A DNA stretch of 64,000 nucleotides from [Clostridium] aerotolerans DSM 5434. GTDB taxonomy: Bacteria > Bacillota > Clostridia > Lachnospirales > Lachnospiraceae. The stretch is taken from positions 1-64,000 of the forward strand of contig NZ_JHWJ01000007.1 of the NCBI RefSeq assembly GCF_000687555.1. The letters run 5' to 3'. A model generated the notes under the pieces. It saw only the letters and a list, made by a program, of their open reading frames with translations. It was not told the DNA's origin and did not search any database. The position numbers were made by a program, and so were the translations under genes. Of this stretch, positions 15,866-23,775 are shown one piece after another; the stretch's first letter is position 1; each line of letters begins with the position of its first letter.

Positions 15866-15887
15866 TTCGAGCCCCTCTTCCCCTGCT
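15866..15887 (+). repeat. attR core: second copy of the 22-bp tRNA-Trp repeat
   Basis: Exact copy of 11638-11659. Only the tRNA 3' end is present, so no second tRNA is formed. Confidence 0.93.
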
Positions 15888-15892
15888 ATATT

Positions 15893-15928
15893 GCCTAGAA
15901 ATCTTATGAAAGATTTTTAGGCTTTTTT
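15893..15928 (+). terminator. Ancestral tRNA-Trp terminator, displaced
   Basis: GCCTAGAAATCTT pairs with AAAGATTTTTAGGC, then TTTTTT. It sits six bases after attR, where the terminator of the uninterrupted tRNA would have been. Confidence 0.8.
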
Positions 15929-15978
15929 GTTGTTTAAACAAGAAAAAGGTATGCCTGCTGCTTCTATGACCACTTTCA

Positions 15979-16007
15979 TTTACATCATTTTCCCACTATG
16001 CTATAAT
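15979..16007 (+). promoter_or_regulatory. Promoter of the 16075 gene
   Basis: TTTACA (15979-15984), a 17-bp spacer and TATAAT (16002-16007). Confidence 0.75.
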
Positions 16008-16074
16008 AATTATGAACCATTCACTTTAACGATAGAATTGGTCAAATATTTTATAAAGAAATGGAGTGATAACA

Positions 16075-16596
16075 ATGACTGTGATTATATTAGCAGTTGG
16101 CATACCGCTTACATTGGCATTAATTCTTTTTACGATTAAAATGGGCAAGATGGTTTTTCATTCTCCGATTGTCGCATCAAACTTGACAAAGGGCCAGATC
16201 ATCCATCTTGAACAGGGCAGCTATTCCCTTTGGGGCGAATCGAAGGCTTACAAGACGAACCGCTTAATGGTAGAAAATCCCGTTCTTATAGGACCAGACT
16301 CCAGGAAGGTTCCCATGAGAGCCGGTATCACCGGCAGCAACTCCGTATCACTTAGCGGGGTAAGCCGTAGTATATTATATACGTTTTCCGTTCCCTCCGG
16401 GGATTATGTTTTTGATCTGGAAAACAGGCCTTATTCACCACTACCATTACCATCTTTTAGTACGCATGCAAAAGTATCTTATTTGATCCGGGAAAAAGTA
16501 CCGGTTTTGTGTTACTTCGGTTTCAGTATAGGGCTCTCCAGTTCCATTGTAAGCTTAATTTTTACTGTAGTACTTGCAGTGATTTCAAAAGCGTGA
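16075..16596 (+). CDS. Membrane protein of unknown function, two spans
   Basis: 173 residues with a hydrophobic helix at the N-terminus (VIILAVGIPLTLALILF) and another at the C-terminus (about 148-170). Between them is a domain of about 110 residues rich in strands (SVSLSGVSRSILYTFSVPSG), so it is probably a bitopic or two-span protein with one exposed domain. ATG 16075 is eight bases from GGAG. Not recognised. It lies just outside the tRNA-Trp element and converges on the esterase gene. Confidence 0.75.
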   Translation: MTVIILAVGIPLTLALILFTIKMGKMVFHSPIVASNLTKGQIIHLEQGSYSLWGESKAYKTNRLMVENPVLIGPDSRKVPMRAGITGSNSVSLSGVSRSILYTFSVPSGDYVFDLENRPYSPLPLPSFSTHAKVSYLIREKVPVLCYFGFSIGLSSSIVSLIFTVVLAVISKA

Positions 16597-16619
16597 ATAA
16601 GCATCCCATTTTACTTCGC

Positions 16620-17735
16620 TTACATATGGAGGTCAGCAAAGTCCATGTAACAATTCCAATCATACTCATCCATATCGTGATTTCCTGTCTTATAATGGTG
16701 TCCGATATTTCCTTCGTGTACAGGCTGTTCCGGCAAGGGCCGTTTCTTCTGCCCGATTCCCTTCTTTCCAAAAAGCTCATAAACCAGACTGGCCTGTATA
16801 CAGGATTCAAACTGCCCTTCCGGGTCAGCCCAGCTGTCAAAGGTCTTTGCTGAGGTATAAATTAACCTTGGTGCAATGAGACCAAGAAGCATATGCTGGT
16901 CAAACGGAAGGGTTTCCTCTTTATCTATATATTTTTGATAGTTCTTACAGAACCAGTAGGGGAATCGTTTGACAATATCTCCGATTTTTTCTCCCTTTGC
17001 TCCTCTTGATAAGGCATCTCCGCTGTTTCCGGCACAGCTGCTTACTGCCATGGCAAAGCGCTCATCCTGGGCCGTTCCCCAAAGGGCTGTTTTTCCGCCT
17101 CTGGAGTGCCCGACCAAGGCTACCCGCTTCTCATCAATCAAAGGTTCCATCTCAAAATAGTCCATAATGCGGCTAGCCGCCCAGGCCCAGGCTGTGATAG
17201 CTCCCCAGGCATCGTCTGGTCTTTCTTCCACATATTCCGGGAACAGCCTGGAAAAGCCTGTGGTAAAGCCCTCATCATAGTCCGGTGATACCTCCTGGGT
17301 ACGGAATGCTGCACAGGCGTATCCTCTGGAAATAATGGTTTCTGCCGGATAAAAGGAGCTTAGGAAATGCCTGGCTGGATCGCTGTCTTTAATTCCTCTG
17401 TTGCAGACAGTAACAAAAGCAGGTACCGGGCCCTTTGCTTCTGCTGGAATAAATGCTACAAATGTAAAGCTAAAATGAATGCCTTTTCTGACCGCTTCCA
17501 CTTCCACTGTATTTCTGATTGCACGTCCCTGCATGATTTCATCTGATCTTCTGGAATCCGCCACCCGGATCTTAATTTCAACCTCGCTCATGTCAGGCAG
17601 GAATCCATATTCTTCCTGGCGAAACAGATTAAGAAGCTCAGGTCTGCGCTTTTTGAGCCAAGTTTCCTGATCCCCGACCTCTGTCCCGTCAAGGCAGGTT
17701 AATATGGAGGGGATATTTCTCTTGTTTTCTATCAT
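16620..17735 (-). CDS. CE15-type alpha/beta-hydrolase (glucuronoyl esterase-like)
   Basis: 371 residues without a signal peptide. The nucleophile elbow is VGHSRGGKTALW, followed by DERFAMAVSSCAG, FPYWFCKNY, DQHMLLGLIAPR and a catalytic His in HHYKTGNHD. This is the pattern of bacterial carbohydrate esterase family 15 and related acetyl-xylan esterases. CE15 enzymes cut ester bonds between lignin alcohols and glucuronic acid on xylan; a cytoplasmic member would act on imported, esterified oligosaccharides. It is last in the run transporter-kinase-regulator-esterase, which supports a glycan role. The exact ester is unknown. Confidence 0.82.
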   Translation of the reverse strand: MIENKRNIPSILTCLDGTEVGDQETWLKKRRPELLNLFRQEEYGFLPDMSEVEIKIRVADSRRSDEIMQGRAIRNTVEVEAVRKGIHFSFTFVAFIPAEAKGPVPAFVTVCNRGIKDSDPARHFLSSFYPAETIISRGYACAAFRTQEVSPDYDEGFTTGFSRLFPEYVEERPDDAWGAITAWAWAASRIMDYFEMEPLIDEKRVALVGHSRGGKTALWGTAQDERFAMAVSSCAGNSGDALSRGAKGEKIGDIVKRFPYWFCKNYQKYIDKEETLPFDQHMLLGLIAPRLIYTSAKTFDSWADPEGQFESCIQASLVYELFGKKGIGQKKRPLPEQPVHEGNIGHHYKTGNHDMDEYDWNCYMDFADLHM

Positions 17736-17750
17736 GACTCTTCCCCTCTC

Positions 17751-18524
17751 TTATTTGCTGTATTGCTTAATATCGCTTGGTGCAAAACCAAAACATTTCT
17801 TAAATACCTGAAAGAAGTATGAGTAATCACTGTAGCCCAGCATACGTGATACTTCGTTAACTCTGTTCTGGGGATTTTTAAGCAGTATTTTGGCATTGAT
17901 CATTTTTACCATGGTAACATAATTGGAGAACCCTACTCCGGTTTCTTTTTTAAAGCACTTGCTGAAATAAGATGTAGAAATCAACAATTCTTCGCAGATG
18001 TCTGATAATGAAATATTGCGCTGAATGTTCCTTTCCACATAATCGATTGCATTAAAAACCAGTTTGGAGTATTCCTCTCTGTTAGAACGAATAGATTGTA
18101 CTTTACCTTCCAAGGAATCCGTCTCCTCCTCTTCTTCTCTTTCTTTGTTTCTGGAAAGCGTGTCCACCGCCTTCTTTAAAGCCTGCTCCAGTTCATCTGT
18201 CATAATCGGTTTTAAGAGAAAATCACTGACACCATACCGGATGGCCTTTTGTGCATACTCAAAATGGCTGTAACCGGAAATTATGATGAACTGGGTATCC
18301 TGCTTTTGCTGATTTAATTTTTCAATAATATCAAGGCCGTTAAATCCCGGCATCTGGATATCAATGATTACGATATCCGGACATTCTTTGTGAATCAGTT
18401 CCAGGCCGGCAATTCCATCGTAAGCCACTCCGGTAACTTCACATTGGAAGTTTTCCCAGTGAGTCGAACGCGCAATTGCTGTCACTGCTATCTTATTGTC
18501 ATCTACGATTACTACTGAATACAT
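17751..18524 (-). CDS. Response regulator, YesN/AraC type
   Basis: 257 residues. The receiver domain at residues 1-120 has the acid pair VDDN, the phospho-acceptor Asp in DIVIIDIQMPGF and the Lys in LLKPI. A charged Glu-rich linker follows, then two AraC-type helix-turn-helix motifs (ISLSDICEELLISTSYFSKCFKKETG; VNEVSRMLGYSDYSYFFQVFKK). It is the partner of the kinase encoded 23 bases upstream. Such regulators typically activate the linked ABC sugar transporter operon. Confidence 0.95.
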   Translation of the reverse strand: MYSVVIVDDNKIAVTAIARSTHWENFQCEVTGVAYDGIAGLELIHKECPDIVIIDIQMPGFNGLDIIEKLNQQKQDTQFIIISGYSHFEYAQKAIRYGVSDFLLKPIMTDELEQALKKAVDTLSRNKEREEEEETDSLEGKVQSIRSNREEYSKLVFNAIDYVERNIQRNISLSDICEELLISTSYFSKCFKKETGVGFSNYVTMVKMINAKILLKNPQNRVNEVSRMLGYSDYSYFFQVFKKCFGFAPSDIKQYSK

Positions 18525-18547
18525 AATGTCACTCCTTTTTCGGACAC

Positions 18548-20278
18548 TCAGGGCAGAGGAAATTCAAGCCGTACCTCTGTGTAATGAAGATATTCCGATT
18601 CTATATACACGCCGTACTCCGGACCATACATAAGCTGAATCCGGTCATGAACATTTTTAATACCAATCCGTTTTCTTTCTCCGTCCGCATGAATGGTGGA
18701 TAACAGCTTATCAGGCGGTATCCCCTCTCCGTCATCCCATATTTTAATGATCAGACGATCTTTTTCATGATAGGCAGAGATACGAATGGTACAAATGCCT
18801 ATCTTCGGCTCCATGCCATGAACCAGAGAATTTTCAATGATAGGCTGTAAAATACAGCTTGGTATCATAATATCCAGCAGACTTTCATCCACATCCCACT
18901 GAATATTCAGCCTGTCAGGATAAATATTGCTATAAAGCTCCAGATAATTTTCTGCGTATTCAATTTCCATGCTTACGCTGCAGGTAGGCTGTGTGCGGTT
19001 AATGTTACCTCTGAAAAATTTGGATAGATAACATATCAGCCTGCTGACCTCTTCGTCTCCATTGATTTGAGCAATGCCATTGATGGATTGGAGGACATTG
19101 AACAGGAAATGTGGATTGACCTGAGCCTGGAGTTCATGGTATTTGAATTCCAACAGCATGTATTCATTCTGCTGCTGAATTTCCTTTGCTTTCACCACCT
19201 CTGCCATAAGAGTTTCGATTCTGCCCGCCATCTCATGGATATGATCGGATAGAACATCCATTTGATCACCGCTGGAAAAGGAGGTGGCTTCCATATCAAA
19301 TTTTCCCTTTGATATCTGACTGATGTTACGGAGCAATATCTCCAGATTCCTTGCCATATTTCCAAACATGAGCCAGAGAAATATAATAATAAGAACAAAT
19401 AAAAGAAGTCCCACCGCAGATATAAAGTAAAGAAGATCAGAAAATGTTCTGTATTTTTCCGTCAAATCAACCTCATGAGAGATCCGCAGCCGGCTCCTGT
19501 TAATAAAGTACTCCGCATACAGGTAGTCATGCTTGTTATTCTTTTTCTGGTTTTCCTGACCGGCGACTTCATTGGTGGAGAATAGAAGTGCTTCATTTCT
19601 GTCATATAGTGTGAAGTTCCCTATTCGATTGCTGTCTATGTTAGAAAATATTTCTTTCAAGGAGCCATTCTGTACTTCTGCTATGACACAGCCGCAGAAT
19701 TTCATACTCCCCTGATCAAACAAATACCGCATGAGAATGATTCCATTTTCATTAGGACTGCTTGTCCATACCGTATTTCCGGGCTGGTCAGCCAGATTTC
19801 CCAGATTCTTAAAATAAAGATTTCTCACGTCCTCATCTTTTGGTCTTTCTTCCCCAATCCTGGAATCCCGGTAAACGATATAAATGTTGTTGGCAGGATC
19901 CACGATGGCGACCCAGTTAATGTCATAATTGGCACTGAGCATTTCTTCTAATTGCTTCCGGATCCTCTGGGTGAGAAATGGAACCTCTGTCGTTTCAGAA
20001 CCAACCATCTGATTTAAAAGCGGGCCAAACCGTTCATTAGTGGCTGACAATGGGATGGTGTCCTCCACCAATTCCTTTAACGATATATCAATGTTACGGC
20101 ATATCTGCTCTGTTAAGGTATCCGACTGATTGGTCAGCTCTGTCTTAAACCAGTTGCTGCTGACCTTGTAAATACAGACCAGGGCTCCCAGAAATGTTAC
20201 ACCTAACAGCATGGTGACCGCAATCATTTTAAAATACAGAGTTTTTCTGAAATGAATTTTTTTATCGGCGGGTCTCAT
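18548..20278 (-). CDS. Sensor histidine kinase, YesM type
   Basis: 576 residues. Two membrane helices (about 15-35 and 280-305) flank an extracellular sensor domain, followed by HAMP (about 305-360), the His_kinase block with phospho-acceptor His in QVNPHFLFNVLQSI, and a C-terminal ATPase with N-box PIIENSLVHG and G-box WDDGEGIPP. It probably senses an extracellular saccharide, perhaps through the solute-binding protein, and phosphorylates the regulator at 17751-18524. ATG follows GGAGG by six bases. Confidence 0.95.
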   Translation of the reverse strand: MRPADKKIHFRKTLYFKMIAVTMLLGVTFLGALVCIYKVSSNWFKTELTNQSDTLTEQICRNIDISLKELVEDTIPLSATNERFGPLLNQMVGSETTEVPFLTQRIRKQLEEMLSANYDINWVAIVDPANNIYIVYRDSRIGEERPKDEDVRNLYFKNLGNLADQPGNTVWTSSPNENGIILMRYLFDQGSMKFCGCVIAEVQNGSLKEIFSNIDSNRIGNFTLYDRNEALLFSTNEVAGQENQKKNNKHDYLYAEYFINRSRLRISHEVDLTEKYRTFSDLLYFISAVGLLLFVLIIIFLWLMFGNMARNLEILLRNISQISKGKFDMEATSFSSGDQMDVLSDHIHEMAGRIETLMAEVVKAKEIQQQNEYMLLEFKYHELQAQVNPHFLFNVLQSINGIAQINGDEEVSRLICYLSKFFRGNINRTQPTCSVSMEIEYAENYLELYSNIYPDRLNIQWDVDESLLDIMIPSCILQPIIENSLVHGMEPKIGICTIRISAYHEKDRLIIKIWDDGEGIPPDKLLSTIHADGERKRIGIKNVHDRIQLMYGPEYGVYIESEYLHYTEVRLEFPLP

Positions 20279-20357
20279 CAGCCACCTCCTGTTTTTTCCA
20301 ACTATATCAACTCATAATGAGAATGTCAACGACAGAAAGCGACTGATTATGGCAATA

Positions 20358-21182
20358 TCAGCCCTTAACCGCACCGGAGGTAATTCCTCCGATAATATAC
20401 TTCTGAAGCATAAGGTAAAGAAGTAATATAGGTATAATGGAGAGAATAAATAATGCAAAGGCCAGACCCAGTTCTATGCTGTTCTCTCCAAAGAAGAAAT
20501 ACTGGGTCAGTGGGATGTTCCGCACCTGTTTTTGCTGAAGCAGTGTCAGAGACATCTGGAAATCATTCCATACATTCAGTGAATTTAAAATAACAGATGT
20601 CAGTATGATTGGCTTCATCAGCGGAAATACAATGCGGAAAAATGTGGAATAAATGCCAGCTCCGTCTATGGAAGCCGCTTCCTCCAGTTCCTTGGGGATG
20701 CTTTTAACAAAACCTGATACTAAAAGTACGGTAAATGCAATTTGAAAACCAACCTTCGCCATGATAAACCCATGAAGGGTATTTAACAGCTTCCATTTTG
20801 TCATGTCGATATAGAGTGGGGTCATAATCGACTGAAATGGAATAATCATAGCTCCTACAAACAGATAATAGATTCCGTTGTAGAACTTGTTGTTTTTTCT
20901 GGCAATGATATAAGCTGCCATGGTACAGAACAGGGTGATAAGCACAACCGATACGACTGTGGTCACAAGGCTGTTCTTAAGAGCCAGGCCGAAATTGGAG
21001 GTTTCTATGGCCCGTGTAAAGTTATCCCAGTGGATGATTTTGGGGAATGCCAGGCGGTTGGCAACCATCTCTGGTTTTGATTTGACGGAATAAATAATTG
21101 CAATGTAAAAGGGACTGACAACCAAAAGAGTAATTGCAATTTTTAATATAAGAGTCAAGCTTTTCTTTAATGTCCGGTTCAT
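20358..21182 (-). CDS. ABC sugar transporter permease (MalG/UgpE class)
   Basis: 274 residues with six predicted helices and the EAA loop EELEEAASIDGAGIYSTFFRIVFPLMKP that contacts the ATPase. Its ATG overlaps the stop of the upstream permease (TAATG), so the two are made together. No ATPase is encoded here; these carbohydrate-uptake systems usually share a MsmK-type ATPase encoded elsewhere. Confidence 0.95.
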   Translation of the reverse strand: MNRTLKKSLTLILKIAITLLVVSPFYIAIIYSVKSKPEMVANRLAFPKIIHWDNFTRAIETSNFGLALKNSLVTTVVSVVLITLFCTMAAYIIARKNNKFYNGIYYLFVGAMIIPFQSIMTPLYIDMTKWKLLNTLHGFIMAKVGFQIAFTVLLVSGFVKSIPKELEEAASIDGAGIYSTFFRIVFPLMKPIILTSVILNSLNVWNDFQMSLTLLQQKQVRNIPLTQYFFFGENSIELGLAFALFILSIIPILLLYLMLQKYIIGGITSGAVKG

Positions 21183-22036
21183 TAGATCTCCACCTCCCTG
21201 GCTCTTAAATTCTTTGATACCAATGTGCTGACAATGAAAATAGCTATGGTAAATACCACTGCAATTGCCTGTCCGTAGCCAGCTTTAAAATAAGTAAATA
21301 AGTTGTTGTAAATTAACATTGCCACAGTTTCAGAAGCTCTTCCCGGTCCTCCCCCTGTCGCTGCCATTGGGTAATCAAACACCTTCATACCCCAGGCCAG
21401 AAGCAGGGTGAAGTTTGCGGTAACTGCCGGTGCAATCATTGGGAATGTGATCGCTTTGAACTTCTGCCATGAAGTGGCGCCTTCCAGCTCTGCTGCCTCA
21501 TAATAATCTTTGGATACGCCCTGAATCGCCGCAATATAAACGACCATACAGTAACCGGCATCTCTCCATATAGAGATAACAGAGAGTCCGATCATGACCC
21601 AGACCCTGCTTCCAAGGGGACTTGGAATCCCAAACACATTAAAAAACACATCACTGTATACATATCTCCAGATATAGGAAGATAATACAAGGCTAAGACA
21701 ATAAGGTACAAAAATACAAGTCCTGAGTAAGTTATTTACTTTTGATTTTTTCGATATCATCAGGGCAAAAAGCAAACCAAAAAGGTTAGAAAACACCATT
21801 GTAACTGCTGTAAAGATCAGTGTATTTTTTATGGCATTTAATACATTGGCATCCTGAAAAATACGGATATAATTGCTTAGGCCCACATATTTTTTAACCG
21901 GACTCATTCCATCCCATTTCGTAAAGGAGATCGGGAACCCCTGAAGAAACGGATAGACCACGAATATTGAGAATATAATCAGTGCCGGCAGTACAAAGGT
22001 AAATTCCTGCAGCCGCTTTTTCGTTTTCTGGTTCAT
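21182..22036 (-). CDS. ABC sugar transporter permease (MalF/UgpA class)
   Basis: 284 residues, six helices, with the EAA loop KDYYEAAELEGATSWQKFKAITFPMIAP. It pairs with the following permease to form the channel. ATG lies five bases after GGAGG. Separated from the binding-protein gene by an intra-operon hairpin. Confidence 0.95.
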   Translation of the reverse strand: MNQKTKKRLQEFTFVLPALIIFSIFVVYPFLQGFPISFTKWDGMSPVKKYVGLSNYIRIFQDANVLNAIKNTLIFTAVTMVFSNLFGLLFALMISKKSKVNNLLRTCIFVPYCLSLVLSSYIWRYVYSDVFFNVFGIPSPLGSRVWVMIGLSVISIWRDAGYCMVVYIAAIQGVSKDYYEAAELEGATSWQKFKAITFPMIAPAVTANFTLLLAWGMKVFDYPMAATGGGPGRASETVAMLIYNNLFTYFKAGYGQAIAVVFTIAIFIVSTLVSKNLRAREVEI

Positions 22037-22054
22037 TCATGCCTCCAATATGCT

Positions 22055-22107
22055 GAAAAAATAAAGTCAGGGTTTTATATAGCTTAAGCTACCTGCCACC
22101 CTGACTT
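22055..22107 (-). terminator. Intra-operon terminator/attenuator hairpin after the binding-protein gene
   Basis: AAGTCAGGGT (minus strand; 22098-22107) pairs perfectly with ACCCTGACTT (22064-22073) and is followed by TATTTTTTC. Partial termination here would give more binding protein than permease. Confidence 0.8.
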
Positions 22108-22134
22108 CGTGAGTTATATCATTACTTCATAAAA

Positions 22135-23487
22135 TTACTGCCTGATGGATGCGATTTCATAATCAATGTCCTGAAGTAATTTTGCTACGTCACGCTGGCT
22201 GTCGTCCAAAGTGACAAATTCCTGAAGTTTGGTGCGGAATGCAGTGGAATACTCAGAGGTATAATCTGGCACCAGACTCTTGGAAACGATCATATCGTTA
22301 TCGATATATGATTTGATTTCCTTAATAAAGTCATCTGCATCATCGGTTGAAACGGTTACATTGCTGGTCATTAATTTAGCAGTATTCATCCAGGTCTTTG
22401 AGCTTTCTTCACTGGCAAAATAATTTAACAATGTCATAACCGCTTCTTTTTGCTTTGTCTGGGAAGATACTACGAATACATCATCAATACCAACCCATAA
22501 TTTATTGTCCTGAGCATTGTTTGACCATGGAGTCGGGAACATTCCGAATTCGCCATCCGGGCTTGCTGCCATAACATCTCCCATAAGCCAGCCGCCGTTC
22601 ATGTACATTGGTCTCTGACCTGCTGCAAAGTTCTGAATACCCTGTGTCTGATCTACAGCTGCATCCCCTGCATCTTTGTAGGAAGCGAATTTAGAGAACA
22701 TTTCCATTGCTTCTTTTACAGTTGCATTGTCAGAAAGCTCTTTCTTGCCTTCCTGAGAATCTCTCCATACACTTTCATTTCCGGTGGAAGCTGCCATGCT
22801 TGTAAAGAAGGAATCAAGCTCATGGAATACTCCGTGAATGAAGTTGTAAGGATGTACAAATGGTTTAATACCTTTATCATTAAATGTGTCAGCTACTTTA
22901 AAGAACTCGTCCTTAGTCTTTGGAGCCTCTAATCCAGCTTCTTTAAACATCTTCTTGTTGTAGAAGGTTGCCTTTACCTGAGCATCGATAGGGAATCCGT
23001 AAACTCCGCCGTCAACGGTACATTCATCAGCTAACATTGGAAGTACATTCTTCATGCAGTCTTCGTCCTTTAAATCCATAAAGTAACCGCCATCAACGAA
23101 TTCTTTCATTGTCTGAGGCTTACCAAACATAATATCCGGTGCTTCGCCTGCAGCGATGTAGTTTTTATAAGTTGCGATATAAGAGGAAGATGCTACCACC
23201 TCTACATCAACTTTAATTCCTGGGTTTGCTGCCTCAAATCCTGCAATCATGGCATCCAGAGCATCTCTTTTTGCCTGCTCTCCCATGTAGTGAACCAGAC
23301 GAATGGTAACCTCTTCTCCACTGGCTGCCTTTGTTGTCTCGCCTTTGTTCTCAGCTTCCTTTGTCTCCTGACTTGTAGTCTCCCCTACGGTTTCTGTCTT
23401 ACTTCCTGAGGAGCAGCCTGTTGCTGTTGCTGCCAAAAGACCAGCTAGCAAGAGGGCCGAAGCACGCTTAAAATACTTTTTTTTCAT
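22135..23487 (-). CDS. Extracellular solute-binding lipoprotein (family 1)
   Basis: 450 residues. Lipoprotein signal peptide with lipobox ATATGC (Cys at about 25), then a Glu/Thr/Lys-rich linker and a family 1 binding fold (EVTIRLVHYMGEQ, GFEAANPGIKVDVEV, YNKKMFKEAGLEAPKT). It captures an oligosaccharide for the two permeases. First gene of the operon, with AAGGAGG before ATG. The ligand is not deducible; the CE15-type gene downstream suggests xylan- or uronate-derived sugars. Confidence 0.95.
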   Translation of the reverse strand: MKKKYFKRASALLLAGLLAATATGCSSGSKTETVGETTSQETKEAENKGETTKAASGEEVTIRLVHYMGEQAKRDALDAMIAGFEAANPGIKVDVEVVASSSYIATYKNYIAAGEAPDIMFGKPQTMKEFVDGGYFMDLKDEDCMKNVLPMLADECTVDGGVYGFPIDAQVKATFYNKKMFKEAGLEAPKTKDEFFKVADTFNDKGIKPFVHPYNFIHGVFHELDSFFTSMAASTGNESVWRDSQEGKKELSDNATVKEAMEMFSKFASYKDAGDAAVDQTQGIQNFAAGQRPMYMNGGWLMGDVMAASPDGEFGMFPTPWSNNAQDNKLWVGIDDVFVVSSQTKQKEAVMTLLNYFASEESSKTWMNTAKLMTSNVTVSTDDADDFIKEIKSYIDNDMIVSKSLVPDYTSEYSTAFRTKLQEFVTLDDSQRDVAKLLQDIDYEIASIRQ

Positions 23488-23684
23488 TTTACTTCCTCCT
23501 TAAATTTAGGTTCGTAATACTACCTCCTAAACATTTTAGCAAACGAAAGCGCATGGTCATATATTATTTTTTTGCTGTATTATTATTTTTCTTGTCTTTT
23601 TTGCGCAGTCAAGGCATAATACCACAATATATTCTCATTATTGTCTATCAATTATTCCTTTTATCGGTTTATATTGTTAAGAAA
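23488..23684. promoter_or_regulatory. Control region of the sugar-transport operon
   Basis: AT-rich upstream region of the binding-protein gene. GAAAGCGC at 23545-23552 matches the left half of a catabolite-repression (cre) site, but the right half is poor. A TTGACT hexamer on the minus strand near 23605 could be a -35. Neither is certain. Confidence 0.3.
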
Positions 23685-23766
23685 CGTTAAAAAACCTGAA
23701 ACGATTCAGGCTATGTTCCTTTCACTATCAAAGGTCATAAACATAGTCTCAACCATTTCAGGTTTT
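23685..23766 (-). terminator. Long terminator hairpin of radA
   Basis: Two 27-base arms (23691-23717 and 23740-23766) match at 23 of 27 positions, starting with a perfect AAAACCTGAAA/TTTCAGGTTTT. On the minus strand six T follow. Unusually long for a terminator. Confidence 0.85.
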
Positions 23767-23775
23767 CTTAACCTG

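Larger units (their letters stand above)
11638..15887. mobile_element. Decayed tRNA-Trp integrative element (about 4.2 kb)
   Basis: Bounded by 22-bp direct repeats and visibly more AT-rich than both flanks. It carries an inactivated integrase next to attL, a relic integrase next to attR, two secreted proteins, a small membrane protein, several hairpins and long non-coding stretches. There are no replication, conjugation or capsid genes. It is best read as a genomic islet or a satellite remnant left after deletions. Confidence 0.88.

Noticed and set aside
23545-23558. cre site for CcpA upstream of the sugar-transport operon
   Set aside because: Only the left half fits; the right half is poor. 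Kept only as a low-confidence note in the control region.
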